From assembly GCF_018687715.1 (NCBI RefSeq), contig NC_056752.1:48711837-48775836 (forward strand): a DNA stretch of 64,000 bases, given 5' to 3'. How positions within the stretch are numbered: the first letter of the stretch is position 1; each line of letters starts with the position of its first letter. Origin of the DNA: Carya illinoinensis. Its lineage: Eukaryota > Streptophyta > Magnoliopsida > Fagales > Juglandaceae. The position numbers and the translations under genes were made by a program. The notes below the pieces were generated by a model. The model had not been told where the DNA came from, made no database searches, and worked only from the letters and a program-made list of their open reading frames with translations. This document shows, piece after piece, positions 24,201 to 35,067 of the stretch.

Positions 24201-27200
24201 AATTACTCTACTTGGGCTTTTCAGTTTGAACTTTTTCTAAAGGGAAAAGACCTTTGGGGTCATATTGACGGTACCGATGTCGACGACCCATCCACTTCTG
24301 ACAAACCCAAGACTATTCCTTCATGGGCTGTTCTTGACGCTCGGATTATGTCTTGGCTTCTTGGTTTGGTGGAGCCACATATTGTTACCAACTTGCGGGC
24401 GCATCGCTCCGCTCAATCCATGTGGAATTACTTGAAGACAGTTTATCATCAAGATAATGATGCTCGTCGCTTTCAGTTAGAACATGCGATTGCCATGTTT
24501 CAACATGGTAGTCTTTCCATCCAAGACTATTATTCGGCCTTTTTGACTCTTAGGCATGAATATACCGATTTGGTTATAACGGATGTTCCTGTTGCCGCTC
24601 TTTCGACTATTCAGAAGCTTCATGAGACTAGCCGGCGTGATCAGTTTCTTATGAAACTACGCCCGGAATATGAATCTATTCGCTCCTCTCTACTGAATAG
24701 ATCTCCTGTTCTCTCTCTTGATGTTTGTTTTGGTGAGTTACTTCGCGAAGAACAACGTCTTAGTACTCAAGTTCTTTTGGACCAATCTCATGGGAGTTCT
24801 GGGACGCCCACTGTGGCTTATGCTGCCCAAGGACGAGGATCTTCTATGACTTCTAAAAATCTACAGTGTTTCTGCTGCAAGGAATATGGGCATATTGCTG
24901 CCAATTGTCCTAAAAAGTATTGTTCTTATTGCAAGAAAAAGGGTCAAGTTATCAAAGAATGCCGTATCCGTCCTCAGAATCGTCAGGCCCACGCTTTTCA
25001 GACTTCTGTTACTGTTCCTCCTGCAGCAACTTCTGTAGCACACGACTCTTCTTCAGGTGCTTCTTCTGATCTTGCATCCCTTGCCGCCCCTTACTGCACC
25101 CCTGAAATGGTGCAACAGATGCTTATTTCCGCATTATCTGCGATGGGCTTTCAAGTTAACAATTCTACTACACTTTGGTATGTAGACTCAGGGGCTTCTA
25201 ATCACATGACGAATACTCCCACATCTCTGTGTCATGTTCGGCCCTATGCTGGTCACTCTGCTATTCAGACTGCCAATGGCAATTCTCTACCCATAGCTGC
25301 TGTCGGAGATGCCTCATCTACCTTTACTAATGTGTTTCTTGCTCCTCAGCTTTCCACGAATCTTATTTATGTTGGTCAATTAGTTGATAACAATTGTGCT
25401 GTTAATTTTTCTGGTGATGGTTGTGTTGTGCAGGACCAGGTAACGGGGGAGTCGATCACGAAGGGACCTAAAGTGGGACGCTTGTTTCCACTATTTTTAC
25501 CTATTCCGTCATTTTCTTCAGTTTCTTCTATTAAGTCTTTTGTTTGTAATAATGTTCCTGATCTAAGTATGGTGTGACATCGTCGTTTAGGCCATCCCAA
25601 TACTCAGATCCTATCTCATGTATTGCACTCTGGTTTTCTTGATAATAAAAAATGTTCTTCTTTATCTCTTTAGTGTGATTCTTGTAAGCTTGGCAAAAGC
25701 AAAATTCTTCCATTTCCTTTGCATGCCAGTAGAGCTTCTAGCTGCTTTGAGCTTATTCATAGTGATGTTTGGGGACCTTCCCCGATTAGTTCACATGACA
25801 AATTCAAATACTATGTGACTTTCATTGATGATTATAGCAGATTCACTTGGGTTTATTTTCTTCGTTCTAAATCTGAGGTTTTTCGTACTTTCACTGAATT
25901 TTTAGCGTATGTTGACAATCAATTTTCTGCGACTATTAAGACTTTACGCACAGATTCTGGTGGTGAATATTTGTCTACTGAGTTTTAGGCATTTTTGGCT
26001 TCTAAAGGTATTATTCACCAACGTTCATGTCCCGCTACTCCCCAACAAAATGGAGTAGCTGAACGCAAAAATTGCCATCTTCTTGATGTGGTACGTACTC
26101 TTTTGTTAGAATCTTCTGTTCCATCCATGTTCTGGGTTGAGGCTCTAAAAACTGCTACTCATTTGATTAATCGTTTACCTTCCCAAGTATTACAAATGGA
26201 GTCTCCCTATTTCCGCTTGTTTGCTCAGCAACCTAGTTATGATAATCTTCGTATCTTTGGTTGTGTATGTTTTGTTCATTTACCTCCTCATAAGCGATAT
26301 AAACTATTTGCTCAATCTGTTCAGTGTGCATTCTTGGGATATAATGTGTGTCAAAAGGGATTTGTTTGCTATGATCCTACTTTACATCGTACACGCATTT
26401 CTCGAAATGTTATTTTCTTTGAAAATCAACATTTCTTTCCTATGTCATCTGTGCCCTCTTCTTCTATTGTGGTCCTTCCCTCCTTTGAGCAGCAGCTCTC
26501 AGATCTTCATCATGTCAGTTCTTGCTTTAAACCAGGTATGGTGTATACGAGACGCTCCTGCTCACAGTCTCTTCCGGTGGCTTACCCGATATCTGATCCT
26601 AACATACACCGGCATCAGTCAGTTGCTGCACCTCCAGAGCCTTTGGTACGTCGCTCTTCTCGAGTGTCTGTACCCCCGGATAGGTATGGTTTTTCTTCTG
26701 GCAATTTTGTTTCAGCTCTGACTGTTGCATTGTCCAATTTTGATATTCCTACATGCTACTCACATGCTGTCAAACATGACTGTTGGCGACAAGCTATGCA
26801 GGAAGAAATTGCCGCTCTAGAGGCCAATCACACCTGGGACATTGAGCCTTGTCCTTCCACTATAGTTCCTCTGGGTTGCAAATGGGTTTACTCAATCAAG
26901 GTTCGCTCTGATGGGAGTTTAGATCGTTATAAAGCTCGACTTGTTGCTTTTAGGAATAATCAGGAATATGGTGTCAATTATGAGGAGACCTTTGCTCCTG
27001 TGGCTAAGATGACTACTGTTCGTACGATTCTAGCCCTTGCTGCTTCCAATGATTGGCCACTACATCAGATGGATGTTAAGAATGCTTTTCTTCACGGGGA
27101 TCTTAAAGAGTGTATTTATATGAAGCCACCTCCGGGATTGTTTCCCTCTCCGACCTCCAATGTATGTAAACTTCGTTGCTCTCTTTATGGTCTTAAACAA

Positions 27201-30200
27201 GCTCCGAGGGCCTGGTTTGATAAATTTCGAACCACTTTATTAGAATTTTCCTTCAAGCAGAGCAAGTATGACACTTCATTATTTCTTCGGAAATCGGACA
27301 TGGGTATAGTTGTCCTCTTGGTTTATGTTGATGATATTGTGATCACTGGTTCTGATTCTGCTTTACTTGTCCAGCTTAAGACTCATCTCTCAGAATCCTT
27401 TCATATGAAAGATCTTGGGTCTCTCACATATTTTTTGGGTCTTGAGGTGCGTTGTAGTTCCTCGGGTATTTCCCTCAATCAACACAAGTATGCTAGTGAT
27501 TTGGTGGCTACAGTTGGATTGCAGGAAGCTACCTCTGTCGATACTCCCATGGAGTTAAATATCAAGCTTCGCAAAGAGGAGGGTGACTTGTTGATCTTAG
27601 TTTATATCGGAAATTGGTGGGTAGCCTTGTCTATCTCACTATCACTAGACCAGATATTTCTTTTGCTGTACAGCAAGTTAGTCAGTTTTTTCAGACTCCT
27701 CGTCATCTCCATTTGGCTGCTGTTCGTCGGATCATACGCTACGTTCAGGGCACTTCTGCCCGTGGCTTATTCTTTCCTGCAGGAAATTCTCCCCGTCTTG
27801 TTGCTTATAGTGATGCTGATTGGGCTGGTTGTGCTGATAGACGTCGCTCCATCACTGGTTGGTGTGTATTCTTAGGTGATGCATTGATCTCCTGGAAGAG
27901 TAAGAAGTAAGACCGAGTTTCTAAGTCCTCTATAGAATCTGAGTATCGAGCGATGTCTCTTGCTTGTTCTGAGATTATTTGGCTTCGAGGATTGCTTGCT
28001 GAGTTAGACTTCTCTGAGCCTGATCCTACTCCTTTACATGCTGATAATACAAGTGCTATTCAGATCATGGCCAATCCTGTCTATCATGAGCGCACCAAGC
28101 ATATTGAAGTTGACTGTCACTCTATTCGTGAAGCCTTCGATGCTCGTGTTATCACTCTTCCCCACATTTCCACTGAACTACAAATTGCTGATATCTTCAC
28201 CAAGGCTCTTACTCGTCATCGACACTATTTCCTAAGTAGCAAATTGATGCTTGTTGATCAACCCGCATCAATTTGAGGGGGGCTGTCAATGGACAGCTTT
28301 GCTGTCCATATTTGTTTCCATATTTGTTTCATACTTATTTCCTTGATTTACTCTTCCGTGTAATTAGCTTAATATTTGACAGATTGTATAGGAATAACAG
28401 TAGCATTTACGTAGCTCTTTATTTCCTTGATTTACTCTTCTGTGTAATTAGCTTAATATTTGACAGATTGTATAGGAATAACAGTAGCATTTACGTAGCT
28501 CTTTCCATGTATAGAATTCCTTGTACAGTTTATATAATAGAGAGAAATCACAAGGCCAACTATTCGGCCATTCATTCATCCTTTTCAACTTATCTTGACA
28601 GTTCTTTGCATTCGTTTGCACCAAATATATGGTTGCTATGATTGGCTTTCAAGAGTCAAGTATCACTCGATCTTGTGAGTCAGATTAGTTGGCACATTTT
28701 TCTGCTCTTCGTGTTGACTTTTACAAGATTGTACGACTTATTGGGAATCTTATGACCAGCCTATATCCATGCTTTTTTTTCGATTTTCCTTGGCCAACCA
28801 AAGTATTCTGATGGCAATAACCGCGTTTGCTGTTAAAAGTCAACCAGTGCTTTACTTATCCCAAAAAAAGAAAAAAAAAAATCTATCAGTGTTCATGTGT
28901 TTTTCTGTACTGATATGCCTCTTTACGTTTGTTTTACTGATTCAAGTCCCCTTGATACTTTTGAGCTTGAACTTTCATATACTAGATTCTATTCATTCTT
29001 AATTTTTCATGATCATATACATTTAGTGTGGGTCTGTCTTATTTGGAACCATTTGTTTTTCTTCAGTGAAACGACCTCTCTAAAACTATTGAACTGGTTC
29101 CAAAACCTTGATTATACTTCTAAAGGGTTGTGTTCCCCAGCTTCTGTATTGAACCACAAATCTCTCTATTTTTTTTGCGCAACTTTTCTCCTTACCATAG
29201 TGCACCCAATTCAGGCTCATTTGTTTTGACCTGCAAGTTTTTTGTTCTGTTTTATACAAATGCAGGTTAACTTTTTAAGCCAAGTTCGATTTAGTCGTAA
29301 AGGAGATGGGCCAATAGTGGCTAAACGTTTAATAGACGTGTATTTTGCACTTTTCAAGGTATGGCTGCATTCTTGTTTTGAAACTGTATCATTTATAGTG
29401 CATGGCTTTCCTATCATGTTTGGATTAAGTTTACATGTTCTCCATAGAGTTTCGTCTCTATTATTGTAGTTTTGAAGCAAATACAGTTTCATACCTACAC
29501 TTAAAAAAAGAAAAATATGTATATTAAGTGATCATCTCTCTGACTGACTACAGTTTTTTTCGTTGGACACTGTTGTTTTACTTCAACAATGCACCATCCT
29601 TCTGAATTGGTGAGGATGATAGAAGAACCTTGTAGTTACAATTCACAATTTCAGGTCCTGATTACCGAGGCTGGTACTGGTGCTGATCAAAAGATAGATA
29701 AAAGTGGCAAGGCTCTGGATAAAAAAGCTCAGGGGTACCATAAGGATAGGAAGGGTAGTAGAGTGAAGAGTTCGTCAGAAACTCATGTTGAATTGGATTC
29801 ACGACTTCTATCGGCTCTTCTAACAGTCCGTAAAAATGCTTATTCATTTTATGTCAATGTTACTCTGAATAGGATATTTTTGTTTGCTTCCCAGTTGTTA
29901 TACTTATGCTCTAATTGTGGGCTTTTGGAAAAGCTTATTCTGAAATGTTACTAACTAACTTGTGCTTTACCTCTCTTCTTCCATTCTCACAGGGAGTAAA
30001 TAGAGCATTTCCTTATGTCTTGAGCAATGAGGCTGATGACATTATTGAGGTCCAAACGCCCATGCTCTTCCAACTGGTAGGTGTAATGCTTGATGTCACT
30101 TTATTGCAATCCGTTGAGAGGAAACTTCATTTTTTGCGCTGTAATGTGGACATTCGTTAAAAAAAATCAGTGTCCGTATCAGATGTTTGGATGTTAATGT

Positions 30201-33200
30201 AAACCTTTCACCCTGCAGGTTCATTCAAAGAATTTCAATGTAGGAGTTCAAGCATTAATGCTTCTTGATAAGATATCTTCTAAGAATCAAATTGTTAGTG
30301 ACCGGTTTTACCGAGCCTTATATGCAAAACTTCTACTTCCCGCTGCCTTGAATTCTTCCAAGGCAAGTAAATATGGGTTGATGTGGTGTAGTTTTGTTTG
30401 ATTGTACATCCTCCAAATTCAAATTCAATTTCTAAGAGTGTTCTTAAGCATGAGCTTATGTTAATGTGATGCAGGATTATTTCTTATTTTTCTTCTTCTT
30501 ATTATTATCTTTAATTTTTTTTTTTTGGTTTTATTAGCACATTATTTGGGTGTTCTGTTATCCTGTTTGATGCTGTTTGGTTAAACTAGCTTACAATATG
30601 GAATGGGGTGAGGCTATTTTGATTCCACTACTCATTTAGACTGATTCAGATATGTGTTTCCTAGTTTACGTACTGTAATCTTCATTGACATCTATATATA
30701 GCTGGGAATGTAGTTGTGGAGGCTTTGCCGTATATTGATGTCTAAAGCTTTTCCTTAATGTAAGGAAGGAAAGAGCCCTAATTAAAAAATCGTAGTAAGA
30801 TGTTCTTGACATAGGAAAGGTTGTGAATGGGCCCCTCTTTATCATACCATCTATAAAAAGGAAGACTTTCTTCCTTGCCCTGTGTGGCCTTGCTGCTCAC
30901 TAGTTCCTTACAATTGCCAAGATATCTTCTGGCTTGGGTAGAGACTAGAACAGAATTTTGGATAAATTTGATTATTAGTTCTGTATAGGTTATTCAAACT
31001 TTTCAGCTGGCCAACCTGTCCATTGATCTGGATTCTTTGGCTGCTGATGTTGGAAGTTTCAGATTATGAGATCACTTTTCAGATGTTTTTCAAATTTAAG
31101 GCCCCTATTGTGAATTTATTCTTTTCACAAATAAGCGTGTATGGGTTAGATGTTTGAATTCCATGGTGGTAGGCAGGACTCAACTTGACCATTGAGAATG
31201 TGGAGTCGGTTTCTTATTTTATCAGATGAATAATTATCATGAATGAACTGATAATGATGTTAACATTACCTGATCGATCTTTTTAATATGTTATCGTTCT
31301 TCCAATTTGACTTGCACCTTAGTATATGGGTGTATAAAGGGTGGTTCTTTAATGAAGAAAATATTCTACAGGCAGAAATGTTTATCGGACTTCTTCTTAG
31401 AGCAATGAAAAGTGATGTGAATTTGAAACGTGTAGCTGCTTTTGCAAAGCGTGTGCTTCAGGTTAGTAACAAAATGCATTCTTGCTCTTGTTAGACCTTT
31501 GTTTATCACACAGATGTCTGACAGAAACAATCTATAAATGGATAGCTCTGCAAGCATTCGCTGTTGTAATGCACCCCACTAATTTAAATTGAGAAGTTAT
31601 GTTTTAAATAACATGCAGCTATCTGTTATGGTACAACTAGAAGAAAGAGGAGTTTTTTAAATCACGGGGAATTGGTCTTTCTATTTTCTTATCTTTTAGC
31701 ATTTTGTAAGTTTTATAATATCCTTGAGGGTTGTGGGCATTGTTGCCGTCAATTAAATAATCTATGGCTTTGCTTGTCCTGCACTTTGAAAAAGATTTAC
31801 ATATGCAAATACGCCAACAGGTTGCACTTCAGCAGCCCCCTCAATATGCCTGTGGATGCCTTTTTCTCCTCTCTGAAGTTTTTAAAGCTAGGCCACCCTT
31901 GTGGTAAGTCAGATTTTTGTGAACTGGCTTGGTCCCCTTATCATTACCTTTAAATTAAGAGTTCCATCACTATGCAGGAACATGGTGCTTCAGAATGAGT
32001 CAATTGATGAAGAACTAGAACATTTTGAAGATGTTGTTGAAGAAACTGCCGAGGAACCAAGCACTACAGCAAAGGAAGAGGAAAATGATGGTGGGCTGGT
32101 TCACAGCACTGATGCTATCAACTCGGATGGTGAATCTTCAGAAGATGAAGATGAATCTCCAGCTTTTAATTCTGAAGATGATGTTTCTGATGAAGCAGAG
32201 GAATTTCTTATGAGAAATGATTCAAAAGATATTGAGGAATCCAAAACAGTATCTCCTCTTAATGTGCAGCAAACTCAAGTATCTTCTAAGAAGTCTTTGC
32301 TGCCTGGAGGGTACGATCCACGGCACAGAGAGCCCTCTTACTGGTCAGTCATCTATTATTCCCAGTTTATTTTTTATGGTTCCCACTTTCCATTGCTTGA
32401 AACACATTTTGGTGGCCAATTGAAGACACCATCAATAGATTTGACAGAAACTAATCTATGTAAGTTATTTCAAACATTACCTATATATATATTATAATAA
32501 AGTTATTTCGAACTTTGAGGAAGACAGAACAGCTCCGCTGCAGGAATTAACTTTTTGGTTGTGTTGTCATATTCTGTTTTGAGCATGTTGGTTCTTCTTT
32601 TTATCTTTCCTTTTAATGCACTTTCAGCAATGCGGACAGAGTAAGCTGGTGGGAGTTGGTGGTACTTGCTTCTCATGCGCATCCATCAGTTGCTACCATG
32701 GCTAATACTCTTCTTTCTGGGGCCAATATTGTCTACAATGGAAACCCACTGAATGACTTATCACTTACCGCGTTTCTGGACAAGTTCATGGAGAAGAAAC
32801 CAAAGCCAAGCGCATGGCATGGCGGTTCTCAAATTGAACCTGCTAGGAAGGTTAGCTTACATACTGGCATTTCTAAACCAGTATCTATTTTGCTTTTTTT
32901 TTTTTGTTTTTTTTTTTAAAAAGAAAATTCTTCCCTTCGGGATGTAGAGTTCCTGCATCTTGCTCGAGTGATTGAATCAGTTTCAGTGGACATTGACAAA
33001 CTATCAAGCTTATTAATTATTTTTCTGATTTAACTTTTATTTCCCCAGCTTGACATGAACAACCTTTTAATTGGGCAAGAGATTCTTTCATTGGCTGAAA
33101 TTGACGTACCTCCAGAAGATCTGGTCTTCCACAAGTTTTATGTGAATAAAATGAATTCTTCAAAGAAACCAAAGAAGAAAAAGAAGAAAACAGCAGATGA

Positions 33201-33705
33201 AGAGGCAGCGGAAGATTTGTTTGACGTGGACGGTGGTGTGGATGGAGCTGATGAGAGTGATAATGAAGAAATTGAGAACATGCTGGATTCGGCTAATATT
33301 TCCATGAAAGCAGATGGTGACTATGATTATAATGATTTGGATGAAGTTGCCAATGAAGATGATGAAGACTTGGTCGGTAATGTTAGTGATGCAGAAAACG
33401 ACGCCTCCTTGGATATTGCCGAGGGAGAAGATTTTGATACCACTGCTGATGATGGTCCAAGTGACAATGATGATGACATTGATATGGGGGATGCAGATGA
33501 TGGTAGTGATGATGAAGACGAGGTCTTTGACCAGACAAGAAGAAAACGGAAGTCCAATGGGAAGGCCACGGCATCCCCATTTGCAAGTCTAGAGGACTAT
33601 GAGCATTTGTTGAGCGAGAATAGTCCTGCTAATGAGCAATCTACTAAAAAGAAACCCAAATCACGAAAGAAGAGGAGGTCATCTTCCCGAGAAGAACCTT
33701 TTTGA
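9282..33705 (+). CDS. SWA2: CBF/Mak21/Noc1-family ribosome biogenesis protein (SWA2-like), 16 exons
   Basis: Homologue of CCAAT/enhancer-binding protein zeta, yeast Noc1/Mak21 and Arabidopsis SLOW WALKER2, nucleolar factors in 60S pre-ribosome assembly and export. Exons: 9282-10053, 13204-13279, 21675-21794, 21864-21939, 22245-22313, 22445-22525, 23011-23082, 29266-29358, 29655-29825, 29993-30076, 30219-30362, 31372-31461, 31821-31903, 31978-32343, 32628-32850, 33049-33705. They join in frame to 3177 nt (1058 aa), close to the length I recall for SWA2. Residues about 50-130 are Lys/Pro/Asn-rich. The family core includes [35 protein letters not shown] and [13 protein letters not shown]. The CBF/Mak21 domain (about 530-800) includes [15 protein letters not shown] and [16 protein letters not shown] very acidic stretch and Lys-rich clusters (KKPKKKKKK near 880, KSRKKRRSS near the end) suit nucleolar import. 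Start: the ATG at 9282 gives MAVSLKSKK. Intron 11 has a GC donor. Introns 1, 2 and 7 carry transposons. Confidence 0.93.
10634..10734. mobile_element. Fold-back MITE, about 101 bp
   Basis: The left arm starts CTCACAAAGTGATGTGGCAT. The right arm reverse-complements to CTCACAAAGTGATGTGCCAT, and pairing continues for 38 bp with four mismatches. The arms are separated by a short AT-rich loop containing TTTAGAATAAAG. No clear TSD was found. A related-looking inverted repeat lies inside the hAT element near 43.7 kb. Confidence 0.7.
10775..10843. repeat. Three copies of TATATTAATCAA separated by LINE-tail-like segments
   Basis: Copies lie at 10775-10786, 10807-10818 and 10832-10843. The intervening segments are 20 and 13 nt and both end in CTTATCAAAAAAA, the same 3' terminus seen in the LINEs of this window. 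This fits two very short LINE-tail insertions at one target, or simple tandem duplication. Confidence 0.6.
11580..12760 (-). mobile_element. LINE fragment (ORF1 region and 3' tail)
   Basis: On the - strand, 11786-12001 encodes [17 protein letters not shown], matching the end of ORF1 in the full LINE at 15.5-21 kb ([19 protein letters not shown]). Further - strand frames follow at 12222-12446 and 12527-12739. No endonuclease or reverse transcriptase is present. ORF1-like sequence runs almost directly into a tail-like segment that starts with a T run at about 11581 (poly-A on the element strand). It may be an internally deleted copy. Outer limits are approximate and no TSD was found. Confidence 0.55.
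13612..13738. repeat. Tandem duplication of about 60 bp in the LINE-A 3' part
   Basis: CATTACATTAGCCTTAGCCC followed by ATAGA and then TTCCCTAATTTCTTCCAT occurs twice in succession. Confidence 0.75.
15653..19186 (-). pseudogene. LINE-B ORF2: endonuclease and reverse transcriptase, degenerate
   Basis: The endonuclease block (18404-19186) has the L1-type signatures [34 protein letters not shown] and SDHWPIM. It is followed by 17914-18450 (linker), reverse transcriptase pieces at 17434-17697 ([32 protein letters not shown]) and 17098-17340 ([30 protein letters not shown]), then 16486-16974 and 16064-16549, and a zinc-finger RVT end (15653-16018, [21 protein letters not shown]). The blocks lie in different frames, so no single protein can be made. 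It once copied LINE RNA by target-primed reverse transcription. Confidence 0.85.
19183..20903 (-). pseudogene. LINE-B ORF1 (nucleic-acid-binding gag-like protein), broken
   Basis: Two - strand blocks, 20040-20903 (287 codons) and 19183-19710 (175 codons), make up ORF1 of the LINE. The first contains the region common to plant LINE ORF1 proteins ([20 protein letters not shown]) and a basic middle. The second ends in an acidic then Lys/Arg-rich tail with [20 protein letters not shown]. They are separated by about 330 bp without an open frame on this strand, so the protein is interrupted. Its TGA stop overlaps the probable ORF2 start (GTGA here, where ATGA would be expected). Confidence 0.7.
21613..21645 (-). 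mobile_element. 33-bp LINE-tail insertion next to the exon 3 acceptor
   Basis: The insert is a T run, then GATAAGTAAAATGGTAGTAT and a few more bases. This is the 3' end of the local LINE family on the - strand (compare TTTTTGATAAGTAAATAAAT at the LINE-B end). It is flanked by an exact 21-bp direct repeat (21592-21612 and 21646-21666). The second repeat copy ends 8 nt before exon 3, so it supplies part of the pyrimidine tract. Confidence 0.8.
22575..22650 (-). mobile_element. 76-bp LINE-tail insertion in intron 6
   Basis: It is bounded by an exact 18-bp TSD, GTTTGCTTTGTGTATAAT (22557-22574 and 22651-22668). The insert begins T-rich and contains GGCAAAGCCCAAGTACACA, resembling the LINE-A tail (GGCATAGCCCGAGCACACAA). 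It is a severely 5'-truncated LINE copy, antisense to the gene. Confidence 0.85.
23264..23580 (+). repeat. Left LTR of the Copia element
   Basis: The 317-bp LTR includes an 84-bp tandem duplication (23317-23400 and 23401-23484). Each unit starts ATTTCCTTGATTTACTCTTC. A TATA-like TTTATATAA lies near 23509. It differs from the right LTR at four substitutions. Confidence 0.95.
23761..23900 (+). repeat. 70-bp tandem repeat in the Copia leader
   Basis: GGCATTCTGTTTCTGGGGTA begins both copies at 23761 and 23831. Both include TCTGTTTCAGTTTGAG. They lie between the primer binding site and the gag start. Confidence 0.85.
24162..28276 (+). pseudogene. Copia gag-pol polyprotein, interrupted
   Basis: The start at 24162 gives [20 protein letters not shown], a typical Copia gag. 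Domain order: gag; zinc knuckle ([14 protein letters not shown]) plus a second knuckle whose His is Gln ([14 protein letters not shown]); protease ([12 protein letters not shown]); GAG-pre-integrase (HRRLGHPN with CDSCKLGK); integrase ([23 protein letters not shown]); reverse transcriptase ([29 protein letters not shown]); and RNase H ([17 protein letters not shown]). It is broken by TGA at 25575-25577, TAG at 25671-25673, TAG at 25986-25988, a 1-nt frameshift near 27588-27606 and TAA at 27908-27910. The gag half is intact. This copy cannot make its own enzymes but could be mobilised by a relative. Confidence 0.93.
28284..28600 (+). repeat. Right LTR of the Copia element
   Basis: The 317-bp LTR carries the same 84-bp tandem duplication as the left one, so the duplication predates this insertion. 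It follows the polypurine tract directly. Confidence 0.95.
30363..31371 (+). other. Intron 11, with a non-canonical GC donor
   Basis: Exon 11 ends ...LNSSK (AAG) followed by GCAAGTAAAT. The acceptor is ATTCTACAG. Using the nearby GT (in AAGTAAAT) would put exon 12 out of frame with an early stop, so the GC-AG reading is required. AAG with GCAAGT is the usual context for plant GC donors. The rest of the intron contains nothing recognised. Confidence 0.8.
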
Positions 33706-34358
33706 CGTCTCGTTTACGGTCCTTGTAGCTGTCTGTCCGAGGAAACATAATTTAGTTTAGTTCACTATTCTTGTACCCAACAACATGTTTATTAGAAATA
33801 TTTTTGTTATTATCACGATCAAGCAGAATGGCTTAAAAATTTTGAGTACGCAGATTAGCTCTTAAAAGTTTTACTTTGATGTTTGTATAACCGAAGGCTG
33901 TAGAACGTTTCCCAGACACAAAGTTCTAGTTTGAAGACTGATCTCACACGCATGAATGTGGACTCATGATTATTTCGCATAAAAATATGGTTTACGTGCA
34001 ATGTATATAGAATTGACTCTCTCATATCTACGAGACCACGAGGCTCTGCCAAGTACCAGAGTCAACTTTCTAGCATTGGCCTGTCTCCCCGTATCACTTG
34101 AAAATCCATAGTCTATACTGCTTTCCGGCAAACACAGTGAGGACCATAAGATAACCATCAAACAGCGATTACAATGATTAATTAAACTACCATTAAATGA
34201 ATCATAATACAAGTCCATGACGATCACAAACTCATGAATACGACCGTTGTACATTGCTACCTCATCCCATCGAAAAGCAAGACCTAAAGCTAAAAATGAG
34301 CGACTACAACTGGAAACTCAAAGCTGTCCTTCCCCTCTGTGAAACCCCCCATATTCTT
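33706..34358. other. Intergenic region between convergent genes
   Basis: This 653-bp stretch holds the 3' UTR of the SWA2 homologue (+) and that of the heat-shock gene (-). No further gene was seen. Confidence 0.7.
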
Positions 34359-35039
34359 TTAGGAAACAGTAACTTCCACGGTTTTGGGCTTGTTTGCCGG
34401 AGGAAGCTTCTCAACCACCACAGTCAAAACCCCATTCTCGCATTTGGCTGTGATGGCCGACACATTCGCATTTTCGGGCAAGCGGAACTTCCTCAAGAGC
34501 TTTTGGGGTACCCTCCTCTCAAGCCTGAGGTACTTGCAGCCTTCCTCGCCATCTTCACGTTTTCTCTTACCACCACTACGGATCACAAGAGTGTTCTCAT
34601 CTTCGACCGTCACCTGCAACAGATTCATTAATGCACAGAAAACAATACCAAAAAAGAGATTTCAGCAACCATCCTGGTATGGAGAAGTACACAATATGAA
34701 CAGGGGATAATACAAAGAGGAGAGACTACTTCAAAAACCATCCTCCCATCTCGCATTCGCTACGCGAAATATAAACACGGCTATATGAGAAGTTAGGATA
34801 GAAAGATGCACCTGAATATCAGACTTGGACAGACCAGGCACGTCCATGTAGAAAATGTACTCCTTGGGAGTCTCTAAAATGTCAGCCGGAATGCTCAACA
34901 CGCCCTTGTTCTCATTGGACTGCGGCGGCCGCGAAGTAGACATTAGTTTCTCACCGCTCTCCGGGAAATTGAACAGCTGGCTCACCGCCGACGCCCAGTC
35001 CCCAACGAATCCATTCGAGTCCGCAACAACACGACTCAT
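34359..35039 (-). CDS. HSP17.4B: 17 kDa class III small heat-shock protein, 2 exons
   Basis: ATP-independent chaperone with an alpha-crystallin domain that holds unfolding proteins during heat stress. Exon 1 is 35039 down to 34812 (76 codons). The intron is 34811-34614 (GTGCAT...TTGCAG). Exon 2 is 34613 down to 34359, giving 160 aa. The alpha-crystallin domain begins near residue 50 ([20 protein letters not shown]), continues through [20 protein letters not shown] and ends with [24 protein letters not shown] in the loop and the PKTVEVTVS tail are hallmarks I recall for the class III protein Arabidopsis HSP17.4B (AT1G54050). The start at [10 protein letters not shown] is chosen because upstream codons (MYLSTLYRTS...) look like 5' UTR and lack family similarity. 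Probable heat-shock elements lie upstream. Confidence 0.92.
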
Positions 35040-35067
35040 TTTCACTCCTAAACAGCCCACAGATGTC

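Larger units (their letters stand above)
23264..28600 (+). mobile_element. Copia LTR retrotransposon, complete structure, broken coding
   Basis: Two 317-bp LTRs (23264-23580 and 28284-28600) start TGTCAATGG and end CTTGACA. They are flanked by the 5-bp TSD GTTCT (23259-23263 and 28601-28605). The primer binding site TGGTATCAAGAGC at 23581 matches initiator-tRNA-Met primed elements, and a G-rich polypurine tract (TTGAGGGGGG) precedes the right LTR. The LTRs differ at 4 of 317 positions (1.3%), which indicates a fairly recent insertion. The element lies in intron 7 in the same orientation as the host gene. Confidence 0.95.
23083..29265 (+). other. Intron 7 of the SWA2 homologue (6.2 kb, mostly Copia)
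   Basis: The donor is GTATGG after ...GLRAKYHA and the acceptor is AAATGCAG before VNFLSQVRF. Without the Copia and one TSD copy the intron would be about 840 bp. The remainder (28606-29265) is T-rich and has no recognised gene. Confidence 0.85.

Noticed and set aside
33314..33592. Met/Asp-rich and Ser-rich frames over the acidic end of the SWA2 homologue
   Set aside because: Shadows of the GAT/GAA-rich last exon in other frames.
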